Source of the DNA: Stutzerimonas kunmingensis
GTDB taxonomy: Bacteria > Pseudomonadota > Gammaproteobacteria > Pseudomonadales > Pseudomonadaceae
Length of the DNA stretch: 64,000 nt
NCBI RefSeq assembly: GCF_900114065.1
Contig: NZ_FORS01000002.1
Location: 186,001 to 250,000, forward strand
Reading direction: 5' to 3'
Positions 34,843 through 44,363 of this stretch are shown in pieces (position 1 is the first letter of the stretch; each line of letters opens with the position of its first letter). The position numbers and the translations under genes are program-made. Below the pieces are notes generated by a model. That model searched no databases. It saw only the letters and a list, made by a program, of their open reading frames with translations, and was not told the origin of the DNA.

Positions 34843-37368
34843 TCATCGCTGCCAGAGAATGAGCGGCAGCTCCAGCGGCACCGCCAGGCCCAGGTCGGGG
34901 CTGGGGACGACCCGTGCCGTGTAGTCGGCTGCAGGTCGTTGGGTGCTCAGCTCCGCTCGGAAGGTGGCGTAGGTGCCGTCGCGGTGCTGGAGTTTCAATG
35001 GTTGAACGGTAGCCGGCTCGTCTCCCTGCGATTCGGCGAACAGCTGCACGGCAATCTGCTCCGGTTCGATTCGGCCGAGGTGCAGGCGCGCCTCTATGTT
35101 GTGGATGTTGCCCTCGCTCCGCCACTCAAGCTGCTCGAAGGACAATTCGTGCCAGTAGCTGCGCAGGTTGGTGATTCGGCGCGACATCTCGGTGGCCAAC
35201 GCAGAGCCATCCGCGCAGCGCTGTCGGTAGTTACTGGACAGCGGCAGGTAATAGCGCTCGGTGTACTCACGCACCGTTCGGTCGGCGGAAAAGCGCTCCA
35301 CCAGAGCACTCATGCTGCGGCGCATGCGTTTCACCCAGGCGGTGGGGATGTTCTGCTGGTCGCGCTGGTAGAAGCTGGGCACAACGTGCTCTTCGAGTAG
35401 CCGATACAGCTGTTCGGCGTCCGCGGCATCGTGTTCGGGTTCGTGCTCCAGGCCGTCGCCGACCGCCCAGCCGAGGTCGGCGGCATAGGCTTCGGCCCAC
35501 CAGCCGTCGAGCTGCGAAAGATTCAGCCCACCGTTGGCCAGGACCTTCATGCCGCTGGTGCCACTGGCTTCCCACGGGCGACGCGGGGTATTCAGCCAGA
35601 CATCCACGCCCTGCACCATGTGCCGGGCGATACGCATGTCATAGTCCTCGAGAAATACCACGTGGCCGGTAATATCGGGGCGCGCGGCGAACTGCTGCCA
35701 TTCGCTGAGCAGCGCCTGGCCGGCGCGATCGGCGGGGTGCGCCTTGCCGGCAACCAGCAGCTGCACCGGGTAATCGCGATGGGTGAGGAGGCGCGCCAGT
35801 CGCTCCGGGTCCTGCAGCAGTAGGTTGGGGCGCTTGTAGGCGGCGAAGCGCCGGGCAAAGCCCAGCGTCAGCCGTTGCGGGTGCAGGCGCGAGCCGGCGA
35901 ATTCGATCTCCGCAGGCGAGGCGCCGTGCACCGCGAGGCTGCGGGCCAGGTGACTGCGTACGAAACTGAGCAGTTCGCCACGGGCATGCTGGCGGATCTG
36001 CCACAGCCAGCGGTCATCGACCTGCGCCAGCAGGTCGTCCACGGAAGCCTGGTCGGTGCCGCGCCAGGGGATTTCATCGCCATGCAGCTCATACCAGTGG
36101 GCTTCGGCGTCCGGCGATACCCAGGTCGGCAGGTGGATGCCATTGGTGACATGACCGACCGGCACCGACTCGAGCGGCCATCGCGGATAAAGCTCGCGGA
36201 AGATGTAGCGGCTGGTGCGGCCATGCAGCTGGCTGACGGCGTTGACCGCCCCGGCCCCGCGCGTTGCCAGGTAGGCCATGTTGAATGGCTCGTGTAGGTC
36301 GTGCACATGTTTGCGACCCATGGCCAGCAGCGCCTGCAGCGGGATGCCCAGTTCGTACTCGGCATAGCGCTCCAGGTATTTGCTCAGCAGCTCCGGCGGG
36401 AAGCGGTCGAAACCGGCTTCGACGGGCGTATGGGTCGTGAACAGATTGCCCGCGCGGGTTGCGTGGAGCGCCACTTCGAAGGACACGCGCTCCCTGGCCA
36501 TGTAGCTGCGGGCGCGCTCCAGGACGGCGAATGCGGCGTGGCCGTCGTTCAGGTGAAGCACGTCGGCCTGCAGGCCGGCGGCTTCGAGCAACCGCCAGCC
36601 GCCGATGCCCAGCACCAGCTCTTGGCGCAGACGCATTTCGTTGTCGCCGCCGTAGAGTTCGCTGGTGATCAGTCTCGCGATGGGCGGGTTGGCAGGGTCG
36701 TTGGTGTCCAGCAGGAGCAGGCGGTGGCGGCCGACCCTGGCCTGCCAGCCGCGCAGCCAGATCTGCACGCCGGGCAGCTGGATCGCGAAACGCAATGCTG
36801 TTCCGCTGGCGTCGAGCAGCGGTTCGATGGGCATCTGCCGGGTGTCATTGACCGGGTAGAGTGCCTGCTGGCGACCATCCGGGCCGATGCTCTGGCGAAA
36901 ATAGCCGTGCTGCCAGAGCATGCCTACTGCGGTTATCGGCACGCCGAGGTCGTTGGCGGCCTTGAGCTGGTCGCCGGCGACATTGCCGAGCCCGCCGGAG
37001 TAGATCGGCAGCGCCTCGCTGAGCATGTACTCCATGGAGAAATAGGCGACTCGCGCGAGTTGTTCGCTGTAACTCTGGTCACCGTGACTTTGACTGGCGA
37101 ACCAGGTCGCCCGCTCCAGGCGTGCCTGCTGAGCTTCGACGATGCCCTCCACCAGACGATGGCATTCAGCGCGCTGCAGCAGTGCTTCCAGCTTCTGCAG
37201 CGGCACCGTGCTGAGCACCAGGCTGGGATTGCGCGTGAGCTGCCACAGATCGTTGTCGATCAGTTGCCACAGGTCATCGTTCTGGCTGGTCCAGCGGATG
37301 GACTGGTCAAAGGCGAGCTGGCGCAGGGTTTCCGGGGTGATGGAGGGGCGTTCGGATGCAGGCGTCAT
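34843..37368 (-). CDS. glgP: Alpha-glucan (glycogen/maltodextrin) phosphorylase
   Basis: 841 residues, GT35 family. The PLP site EASGTSGMKVLANGG holds Lys608, and the C-terminal LNLSQLDGWWAEAY is typical of bacterial alpha-glucan phosphorylases. GGLGNVAGDQLKAANDLGVP lies near the N-terminus. It releases glucose-1-phosphate from glycogen or maltodextrin with phosphate. No other glycogen gene is in the window. It is followed, in the direction of transcription, by the DUF2892 gene. Confidence 0.9.
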   Translation of the reverse strand: MTPASERPSITPETLRQLAFDQSIRWTSQNDDLWQLIDNDLWQLTRNPSLVLSTVPLQKLEALLQRAECHRLVEGIVEAQQARLERATWFASQSHGDQSYSEQLARVAYFSMEYMLSEALPIYSGGLGNVAGDQLKAANDLGVPITAVGMLWQHGYFRQSIGPDGRQQALYPVNDTRQMPIEPLLDASGTALRFAIQLPGVQIWLRGWQARVGRHRLLLLDTNDPANPPIARLITSELYGGDNEMRLRQELVLGIGGWRLLEAAGLQADVLHLNDGHAAFAVLERARSYMARERVSFEVALHATRAGNLFTTHTPVEAGFDRFPPELLSKYLERYAEYELGIPLQALLAMGRKHVHDLHEPFNMAYLATRGAGAVNAVSQLHGRTSRYIFRELYPRWPLESVPVGHVTNGIHLPTWVSPDAEAHWYELHGDEIPWRGTDQASVDDLLAQVDDRWLWQIRQHARGELLSFVRSHLARSLAVHGASPAEIEFAGSRLHPQRLTLGFARRFAAYKRPNLLLQDPERLARLLTHRDYPVQLLVAGKAHPADRAGQALLSEWQQFAARPDITGHVVFLEDYDMRIARHMVQGVDVWLNTPRRPWEASGTSGMKVLANGGLNLSQLDGWWAEAYAADLGWAVGDGLEHEPEHDAADAEQLYRLLEEHVVPSFYQRDQQNIPTAWVKRMRRSMSALVERFSADRTVREYTERYYLPLSSNYRQRCADGSALATEMSRRITNLRSYWHELSFEQLEWRSEGNIHNIEARLHLGRIEPEQIAVQLFAESQGDEPATVQPLKLQHRDGTYATFRAELSTQRPAADYTARVVPSPDLGLAVPLELPLILWQR

Positions 37369-37443
37369 GCGGGCTCTCTCGTCTGAACTGGGCGCACGGT
37401 GTTTTCCAGCATAGGCCGACCGCCGCGGCTGATGGACGGCGGC

Positions 37444-38541
37444 TCAGCGTCGCGGGCCGGCCGCAGGCTGCGGCACCTCGCCCGGGGTGACCGGCTCCTC
37501 GTCGATGGTTTCCTCGGCCTGCTGTTCGTCCTCGCGGTCGGCTTCGAGGCCATGTTGTTCTTCAGTGTGCTTGGGGTCGTACTGCAACTCGATGAACACC
37601 GGGAAATGGTCGGAGCCGATATCAGGCAGCCGCAGCATGCGGATGAAGCGGAAATGCGCGCTGTGAAAGAAGTGATCCAGCGGCCAGCGCAGAAACCAGT
37701 GATGGGCATGGAAGGTGTTGTACATGCCGCGGCCCACACGCGGATCGAGCAGCCCGCTGATCTTGCGGAACAGGCGCGTGGTGGGCGACCAGGCGACATC
37801 ATTGAGATCGCCGCTGACGATGATCGGGTCATTGCTGTTCTGGATGCTCCTGGCGACCACCAACAGCTCGGCGTCGCGCTCGGTGGATTCCTCGTTCTCG
37901 GTTGGACTGGGCGGTGCGGGATGGAGGAAGTGCATGCGCACCGTGAGCTCGTCGCTGACAGGCACCCGAGCGTGCATGGAGGGCACGTCGTCCTCCACCA
38001 GAAAGCACAGCTCCGGCTCTTCCAGCGGCAGACATGAAAAGACATGCATGCCGTAGAGGTTGTCCAGCGGGCAGCGGATGCTGTGCGGGTATTGCTCGGC
38101 GAGTTGCCCGAGCTGCGTTTCCCACCACTGGTCCGATTCGAGCGTCACCAGAACGTCCGGGCGGTACTCGCGAACCAGCGCCAGCAGCCGATCGGACTGT
38201 CGGTTCGGCCCCAGCACATTGGATGACATCACCCGGATGCGCGGCCCTGCGGCATCTGCCTCCGCCCGGCGCACCTCGTTGCGCCAGGGGCGTGTGTAGG
38301 GCACGACCCATGCGAGCTGGTAGGCCAGACAGGCGCCGGCCAGGGCAGAGATCAGGTAATGCCACGGCTGGCTGTAGTCGAGCAGCATGCCTTGAGCGAC
38401 GAGCAGGGCGACCAGCAGCGCGCCGAGCTGTAGGCGCGGAAACTCCCATACGCGCACCCACCAGGCGCGATGCCGCCACAGCGGCAGTAGTGTGACGAGC
38501 ACAAAGAGTCCCGTGGTGAGCAGCAGTATCCCTTCGATCAT
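37444..38541 (-). CDS. Membrane-anchored endonuclease/exonuclease/phosphatase (EEP) family protein
   Basis: 365 residues. Three N-terminal hydrophobic segments (about 1-20, 38-55 and 60-80) anchor an EEP catalytic domain. Motifs in order: MSSNVLG, VTLESD with the metal-binding glutamate, VSGDLNDV and GSDHFPVFIEL with the catalytic Asp-His. The tail after about 320 is Glu/Gln/Pro-rich and probably disordered. The catalytic side may face the periplasm. Substrate (phospholipid, nucleic acid or other phosphodiester) is not deducible. Confidence 0.82.
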   Translation of the reverse strand: MIEGILLLTTGLFVLVTLLPLWRHRAWWVRVWEFPRLQLGALLVALLVAQGMLLDYSQPWHYLISALAGACLAYQLAWVVPYTRPWRNEVRRAEADAAGPRIRVMSSNVLGPNRQSDRLLALVREYRPDVLVTLESDQWWETQLGQLAEQYPHSIRCPLDNLYGMHVFSCLPLEEPELCFLVEDDVPSMHARVPVSDELTVRMHFLHPAPPSPTENEESTERDAELLVVARSIQNSNDPIIVSGDLNDVAWSPTTRLFRKISGLLDPRVGRGMYNTFHAHHWFLRWPLDHFFHSAHFRFIRMLRLPDIGSDHFPVFIELQYDPKHTEEQHGLEADREDEQQAEETIDEEPVTPGEVPQPAAGPRR

Positions 38542-38724
38542 GACGTTTCCCGTTATGGCCGATCAGTTCGGCAATCAGGTGTGCACTCCAGATTGGTTCC
38601 AGGACCGGGTATTCGACAGGCAATCAGGCGAAGCGTCGCAAACGAATTCGGATTACGTCCAGTTTTTGCCGGTGCGTGCGCCGAAATCGGCGCCGGGAAG
38701 GGCACCGATGCGGGCGTTTGGGGA

Positions 38725-41700
38725 TCACTTTTCGGCCGAAAGCATGCCGCTGGTCAGTGCCGGCAGGTTTTCCGGTCGGCACAGCGTGTTCTGGCCTTGC
38801 AGGTAGGGTTGCAGGATGGGCGCCATGCCCTTGAGTGTCTGCACGGGCAGCGCCGAGGTAAAGCGGAAGCTGTCGGCGGCGCGTCCCGGTACATAGGCCG
38901 TCAGCGTGCCGAAGTGATTGGGCCCGAGATAGAAGACGAAGGTAGCGGTGCGGTTCAGCGCCAGCGAGCTGATTAGCCGGCCGCCAGCGCCGACGCTCTG
39001 GATGCGATTGTCACCGGTGCCGGTCTTGCCGCCCATTCGCAAAGCGCTGCCGTCCTGCTGCACGAAACTGCCTTGCAAACGCCGCGCAGTACCGCCTTCG
39101 ACGACATTGGCCAGCGCATCCTGCAGCGCGCGGGCCACTTCGACCGGCATCACCCTCTTGCCGGTCCCGGCGACCAGGCCCATGCGGGTTTCATAGGGCG
39201 TGCCCTGAGCGAAGTGCAGGTTGTCGATCCGAACGCTGGACAGGCGGACACCATCGTTGAGGATGATGCCCATCAGCTCGGCCAGCGCGGCCGGTCGATC
39301 ACCGGAACTACCCAGCGCGGTCGCCAGTGACGGCACCAGGTTGTCGAACGGATAGCCCAGCCGCTGCCAGCGGCGATGAATGTCGGTGAAGGCCTCGACC
39401 TCCAGCATGATGCGAATCCGGCTGTCGCGCGCGCTCTTGTGCCGGCTGCGGAACAGCCAGCCGTAGACTTCCTGGCGCTGCGCGCGGCTGTCGGCAACCA
39501 CTTCGGAGAGCGTCGCCTGCGGGTGGGCGATCAGGTAGCCCAGCAGCCAGAGGTCCAGCGGGTGCGTGCGGGCGATGTAGGCCTGATCGGGCAGGCTGTA
39601 GGCGCCCGGGCCATAGCGGGTGTAGAGCGCATCCAGCTTCTTGTCGTTGAGATCGGAGTCCGGCAGATGCTGCTTGAGAAAACTGTCGAAGACCGGCCGC
39701 TCGGCATCCGGCATCAGGTAGCGATGCACGGCCGCCAGGCGCACGGGTGTCGGCCGCATGCCCTGCAGGAAGGTCTCGATGCGCTGCTCGGCGCTCTTGT
39801 TGCGGTACTTCTTCCAGAAACGTTGCAGGAACACCGAGCCCTCGCGATCGGCGAAGCGGGTCAGGTATTCCTGGCGGCGCGGGTCCTTGTCGTCACCCAG
39901 CAGCTCGGCACTGTTGATGGTTTCGTAGGTGCTGTAACTCACCAGATCACGCATCAGCCGTACGAAGGGTAGATTGATCGATTCGCGCAGCGATTCGCGC
40001 ACGGTGGGGATGCGCCCGTCGTCTTCACGGCGGAAGTTGCCGAAGCGGTGCATGCCGGCGCCGGTGAAGAAGCGTTCGGCGGGGCTGGCCGAGTAGCGCC
40101 GATCCAGCGCGGCGTCGAGCATGCGCTCCAGGCTGCGGTCGCTGTGCGTGGCCAGGTAATCGATGGCCCAGCGGCTGAGATTGGCCTTGGTGTCGATCTT
40201 GCGCAGCTCGCCCGGCGTGAGGTCCGAGTAACGCTGGTGCAGCTCGGCGATAACCTCAAGATAGGTGGTCAGCACGCGCAGCTTGGCGGTTGAACCCAGC
40301 TCCAGCTTGCTGCCCTCGTTGATGTCGAACGGCTGGTTGGTGTTGTCGGTCTGCACCCGCACCTGGAAGCCTTCCTCGCCGCGCTCGAACAGCGTGAAGC
40401 TGTAACGCACGGCGGCGGTCTTCTCCGGGGACAGCATGCGATCACCAAACAGCCCGACCGTTTCAGCGAAAGCGGGATCGGCCAGGCGCACCAGGTATTC
40501 GCTGATCTGTGCCTGCAGATCACCCTGCAGCGGCGTGCTGGCGGTGAGGTCCAGGCGATCCAGGTCGTACAGCGGCAAGCCGAGCAGCCCGGCCAGACGC
40601 ATGCGCGCGACGGTGATGCCCTTGGTGGCTTCCACCTGCCGGATCGCCGAGTCGCGACTCGGGCTTTGTCCGAGGACGCGCTGGCCCAGCGCTGCGTCGC
40701 GCAGGCCGGCATCGATGATGCCGCCGTTGGCCAGCAGGCGGATGTGACTGTCGGTCAGCGTTGCCATTTCCTCGCGACCGGCACCCAGGTAGTACGACGG
40801 ACGCCGCTGTGCGATCAGCAGCGACAGCACCTGACGCAGCGCCAGACCGCGCGCCTGCGCATCGACCTCGTCGGCGCTGCGTGGATCGAGCAGGCGATTG
40901 ACTTCACGGAAGTCGGCGCCGAACCACAGCCGCAAGCCATCGGCGATGCCATGCACTTCACCGTGTCCGGGCGCCGCGGAGAGCGGCACGCTGTTGAGGT
41001 AGTCGCGCACGATGCGCTGACGGGTGGCCAGGGTTTGCGGGCCCTCGCGATAGGTACGCACGCTGGCGGAGATCATCTGCCGGATCTTTTCCTGCGGATC
41101 GCCGGTGCGGCCTTCGGGCGAATGCCGATACTTCTCGACCTGGGTGGCCAGGGTACTGCCGCCGGCGGCCTGGCCGCTGAGGCCAAGGCGCTTCTCCAGC
41201 TGGCTGATCGCTGCCTTGGTGAAGCGCGGCCAGTCAACCGCCGGGTTGGCGTGGGGACGGCTGGCGTCCAGCAGGCCACGGTCCTCGATGAACAACAGGC
41301 TCATCACCACCAGCGGTGGGATGTCCTCGAAGCGCTCGTAATACTGGCGTGGATAGCTGTTGGTGTAGATCGGCACACCGCGGCAGTCATTGATGGTCAA
41401 CCCGGCCTGGGAATCCTCGGGGTAGGGCGGAAAGAATCCGCGGTGGGTGTAATCCAGCAGTGCCCGCGAGAAGCGTGCCTGCTCCTCGATTCTGAAGTTG
41501 CGCTGTGACAGCTGTTGAATGAAGCGCGGCAGATCGACGTAGCCCAGGCGGCGGTCGAACGGACCGTCCTCGGGGAACTGAATGCGTGGGCTCGGCCCGG
41601 GTTTGACCGCGTAATCCAGATCGGCCGCATAGCGGCTTAACCAGTGCGATTGCCACCGGGCGCTGTCCAGCTCCTGCCAGCCGAGATAGCCACCGCCTGC

Positions 41701-41844
41701 CAGCAGCGAAATGCCGACGAGCAGCGCCAATCGGCGTGCCGTCTTGCGACGGCCTTTAGCTGATGTGCGGGATGATTTGGGGGAAGGGGCGCGCTTGTTA
41801 CGCCCATCCTGGGATGTATTGTCGGACCGCCATACTGCGCCCAT
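38725..41844 (-). CDS. Large bifunctional penicillin-binding protein (transglycosylase plus transpeptidase)
   Basis: 1039 residues from ATG 41844. A basic cytoplasmic tail and one membrane helix (about 38-58) come first. The GT51 domain has the catalytic Glu187 in LLFIEDRGLLD and AGGSTLATQVEKY. The transpeptidase triad is recognisable in diverged form: Ser518 in LGSTAKLRV (SxxK), RESINLPFVRL (SxN) and Lys940 in MGGKTGTGDN (KTG). It builds and cross-links peptidoglycan. The length exceeds PBP1a/1b, and the long insert between domains suggests a special class A enzyme rather than the housekeeping one. Confidence 0.82.
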   Translation of the reverse strand: MGAVWRSDNTSQDGRNKRAPSPKSSRTSAKGRRKTARRLALLVGISLLAGGGYLGWQELDSARWQSHWLSRYAADLDYAVKPGPSPRIQFPEDGPFDRRLGYVDLPRFIQQLSQRNFRIEEQARFSRALLDYTHRGFFPPYPEDSQAGLTINDCRGVPIYTNSYPRQYYERFEDIPPLVVMSLLFIEDRGLLDASRPHANPAVDWPRFTKAAISQLEKRLGLSGQAAGGSTLATQVEKYRHSPEGRTGDPQEKIRQMISASVRTYREGPQTLATRQRIVRDYLNSVPLSAAPGHGEVHGIADGLRLWFGADFREVNRLLDPRSADEVDAQARGLALRQVLSLLIAQRRPSYYLGAGREEMATLTDSHIRLLANGGIIDAGLRDAALGQRVLGQSPSRDSAIRQVEATKGITVARMRLAGLLGLPLYDLDRLDLTASTPLQGDLQAQISEYLVRLADPAFAETVGLFGDRMLSPEKTAAVRYSFTLFERGEEGFQVRVQTDNTNQPFDINEGSKLELGSTAKLRVLTTYLEVIAELHQRYSDLTPGELRKIDTKANLSRWAIDYLATHSDRSLERMLDAALDRRYSASPAERFFTGAGMHRFGNFRREDDGRIPTVRESLRESINLPFVRLMRDLVSYSTYETINSAELLGDDKDPRRQEYLTRFADREGSVFLQRFWKKYRNKSAEQRIETFLQGMRPTPVRLAAVHRYLMPDAERPVFDSFLKQHLPDSDLNDKKLDALYTRYGPGAYSLPDQAYIARTHPLDLWLLGYLIAHPQATLSEVVADSRAQRQEVYGWLFRSRHKSARDSRIRIMLEVEAFTDIHRRWQRLGYPFDNLVPSLATALGSSGDRPAALAELMGIILNDGVRLSSVRIDNLHFAQGTPYETRMGLVAGTGKRVMPVEVARALQDALANVVEGGTARRLQGSFVQQDGSALRMGGKTGTGDNRIQSVGAGGRLISSLALNRTATFVFYLGPNHFGTLTAYVPGRAADSFRFTSALPVQTLKGMAPILQPYLQGQNTLCRPENLPALTSGMLSAEK

Positions 41845-42159
41845 GTGTGCCTGGCTTCCTAGCAGTGCTCTACGGCAAGCATAGTTCGCCCGCACGGCTT
41901 AAGCGATGGCGGTTTGACGAACGGAGCGGCTCAAGCACGAGCCTTGAAGCGGAGGCGGTGGGGCGCCTCGGCATGCTTATAAAGTCCGGCGCATGGAGCG
42001 CCGGAATGGGGCGTGATTCATATCTGCGCTCTGCTTGACGGACCCGCCTTGCGAGAACGGAGACACAGCTACTGGCCACCGGGTACCAATCAGCCGCGAA
42101 TGTCCATCAGCACCTGAGCGAGTCGGCGACCGTGCGCCTTTCGGCCGGGCCGCTTATCG
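41845..42159. other. Gene-free spacer of about 315 bp
   Basis: Separates two minus-strand genes. No coding region, RNA gene, repeat or clear promoter was recognised; it presumably holds the promoter of the penicillin-binding protein gene. Confidence 0.5.
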
Positions 42160-42834
42160 TCAGAACCAGCGATCGTTACGCTTACGGCCGCGGGTGAGCA
42201 TTGGCAGGATCAGGCCCACTAGCAGCCCAGCACCGGCGATGCTGCCGCCATAGACCATGTACTGCATGAGCACCTGCTTGTTTTCGTCGCCGAGCCGCGC
42301 CTGGGTCGTACGCAGTTCGGACTGTGCTTCGGTCAGCTCCGCCTCGAGGGCGATGCGGCGGGCGTCGAGTTCGTCGATCAGAGCTTTGCGCGAGTCCAGG
42401 GTTTCCTGCATGCCTTGCACGCGCACCTTCCAACTATCGTCGATGGTCTTGAGTTCCTCGCTCAGTTCGGCGACTTGCTGTTCAAGCTGCGGCAGGCGCT
42501 CGGCCTGGCCGGGAACGTCCTGCAGTTCCTTGCTGGGTATCCAGACGTTGCTGCCGGACTCCGAGCGGACCTGACTGTAGTCGCCCTGGGTGCTGATCAG
42601 CTCGACCTTCTGCCCCGAGGTAAGCGTGCCGACGATGCGATAGCCATCCGTGGGGCCGCTGCGTACATAGGTGTTCAGGCTGTCGCTGACCCAGCGCGCG
42701 TTATCGGACGATTCCTGGGCGTCCACAGGCCCTGCAATGAGCAGGGCGCCGAACAGACTGGCGCCGATGACTTGGCGCGGCTGGGAAAAGCTGAACCGGG
42801 AGAGCAAGGCAAAAAGATGAAGAGATATGGACAT
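42160..42834 (-). CDS. SH3-domain membrane-anchored protein (TIGR04211/YgiM type)
   Basis: 224 residues. A signal peptide ends near PVDAQ (about residue 40), then a bacterial SH3 domain (about 46-105: RWVSDSLNTYVRSGP, VELISTQGDYSQV), a long coiled coil (about 110-190) rich in Glu/Leu/Gln, and a C-terminal membrane helix (about 195-215) with a basic end. This layout matches the TIGR04211 family. SH3b domains of this kind bind cell-wall material; its neighbour is a peptidoglycan synthase. Confidence 0.85.
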   Translation of the reverse strand: MSISLHLFALLSRFSFSQPRQVIGASLFGALLIAGPVDAQESSDNARWVSDSLNTYVRSGPTDGYRIVGTLTSGQKVELISTQGDYSQVRSESGSNVWIPSKELQDVPGQAERLPQLEQQVAELSEELKTIDDSWKVRVQGMQETLDSRKALIDELDARRIALEAELTEAQSELRTTQARLGDENKQVLMQYMVYGGSIAGAGLLVGLILPMLTRGRKRNDRWF

Positions 42835-43260
42835 GAAAAATTCGCGTTATTGGAAGAATAGGACCCAAGCGTGAGGGTAGTGAGGTCGGCTTGTCTGGCG
42901 CGCGAGACGCAGGCTCGGACGCAGCGAGAAGCACGCTGAACGTGGCCTGAGTCGGTGGCAGCCACGGGCCGGGGGCCGACGTGCAAACGGCACTAAAACG
43001 CAGGCGCTCCGTAGGGTGCATCAGCTGACTGACAGTCTTCCCTGGCGAAAGTTCAGGCGGTTTTTGTCGGGCTGAGAATGCTGGCGATGAGGGGCGGCGA
43101 GCTCGGCAGCTGTAGTCGATGCCAGCCGCAAGCGGCTAAACCGCGGTGTGGGGCGGTGCGAGACCGAGCCGATCTCTATGCCAGCATGGCTATGAGAGCT
43201 TCGGCGCGGCGGGCCTGCTCCAGCGTGACTCCTGTTCGCTGATGCAGGCCCACCGTCAGT
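42835..43260. other. Gene-free spacer of about 426 bp
   Basis: No credible coding region, tRNA or repeat family was seen on either strand. Short inverted repeats such as GCCGC/GCGGC near 43120-43145 are not convincing. It lies upstream of the SH3-domain gene and downstream of terC, both minus-strand. Confidence 0.5.
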
Positions 43261-44034
43261 TTATTTCGATTGCTGTTGAGCGAGACCGAGCTGCTTCTGC
43301 CGTGCGCGCCGGGCCATCATGTTCAGCATCTCGACTCCGGCGGAGAATGCCATGGCGGCATACACGTAGCCCTTTGGTACGTGGGCACCGAAGCCCTCGG
43401 CGATGAGGGTCATGCCGATCATCAACAGGAAGCCGAGCGCGAGCATCACGACGGTCGGGTTCTCGTTGATGAATTTGGCCAACGGGTTCGCCGCCAGGAG
43501 CATCACGGTTACCGCGACGACCACGGCAATGACCATGATCGCAACATGATCGGTCATACCCACCGCAGTGATGATGCTGTCCACCGAGAACACCAGGTCG
43601 AGCAGCAATATCTGCGCAATCGCGGCGCTGAAGCCCATCGTGACGGCATTGTCGAGCTGCTTGCCTTCGAACATGTCGCCGCCGGGTGTCGGGTCGACAC
43701 TGTGGTGAATCTCCTTGGTGGCCTTCCAGAGCAGGAACAGGCCGCCGGCGATCAGAATCATGTCCTTCCAGGAAAACGCATTGCCGAACAGTTCGATGAC
43801 CGGCTCGGTGAGCTGAACGATCCAGGCCACCGTGCCGAGCAGGCCTAGTCTCAGGACCAGCGCCAGGCTGATGCCGATGCGCCTCGCGCGCTCACGCTGA
43901 TGTTCCGGAAGCTTGTTCGTCAGAATCGAAATGAAGATCAGGTTGTCGATGCCGAGAACCACCTCCATGGCGATCAAGGTTGCCAGGGCAACCCAGGTGG
44001 TGGGTTCGGAGAAGAGCTGGATAAGCGATTCCAT
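43261..44034 (-). CDS. TerC family integral membrane protein
   Basis: 257 residues from ATG 44034. Seven hydrophobic segments, with the family signatures [17 protein letters not shown] near the start and [18 protein letters not shown] in the middle; each carries the conserved acidic residue within the membrane. TerC/Alx-like proteins export manganese or act in metal loading of secreted proteins, and the tellurite link is historical. The substrate here is inferred only. Confidence 0.88.
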   Translation of the reverse strand: MESLIQLFSEPTTWVALATLIAMEVVLGIDNLIFISILTNKLPEHQRERARRIGISLALVLRLGLLGTVAWIVQLTEPVIELFGNAFSWKDMILIAGGLFLLWKATKEIHHSVDPTPGGDMFEGKQLDNAVTMGFSAAIAQILLLDLVFSVDSIITAVGMTDHVAIMVIAVVVAVTVMLLAANPLAKFINENPTVVMLALGFLLMIGMTLIAEGFGAHVPKGYVYAAMAFSAGVEMLNMMARRARQKQLGLAQQQSK

Positions 44035-44363
44035 ATGGATCTCTAGCGTGAGTGACGACGATCCCGCGTCTGGCGGGTGCGCGAGCATAGCTGCAAGGCA
44101 ATCCGTAATAGAGCCCCATTTTGGACCGCTTTGTATCAAATCGATTCAGTGCTCGACGGCGACCGCCGCGCGTGCGGTGCCCATCTGGGCAGAGCAGGGT
44201 CCTGGCGGAAATGATGCACCTGGGGCGCCACAGTTCGGCGAGCCAGGCCGCTTGATTTCGTGCAACCGCCTGGGCAGCTGCAAGTGCAAAGCCTGGCGGT
44301 TTCTGCTTTTATGACCTGCAGCACGCTGCGGGATTACCGCCCGCCCATTCATCACGATGCATA
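44035..44363. other. Divergent intergenic region of about 329 bp
   Basis: Lies between terC (minus) and the histidine kinase (plus) and must hold both promoters. I could not pick out convincing -35/-10 pairs or operator repeats. Confidence 0.5.

Noticed and set aside
42835..43260. Gap inspected for tRNA or sRNA genes
   Set aside because: No cloverleaf, promoter-terminator pair or strong hairpin was found.
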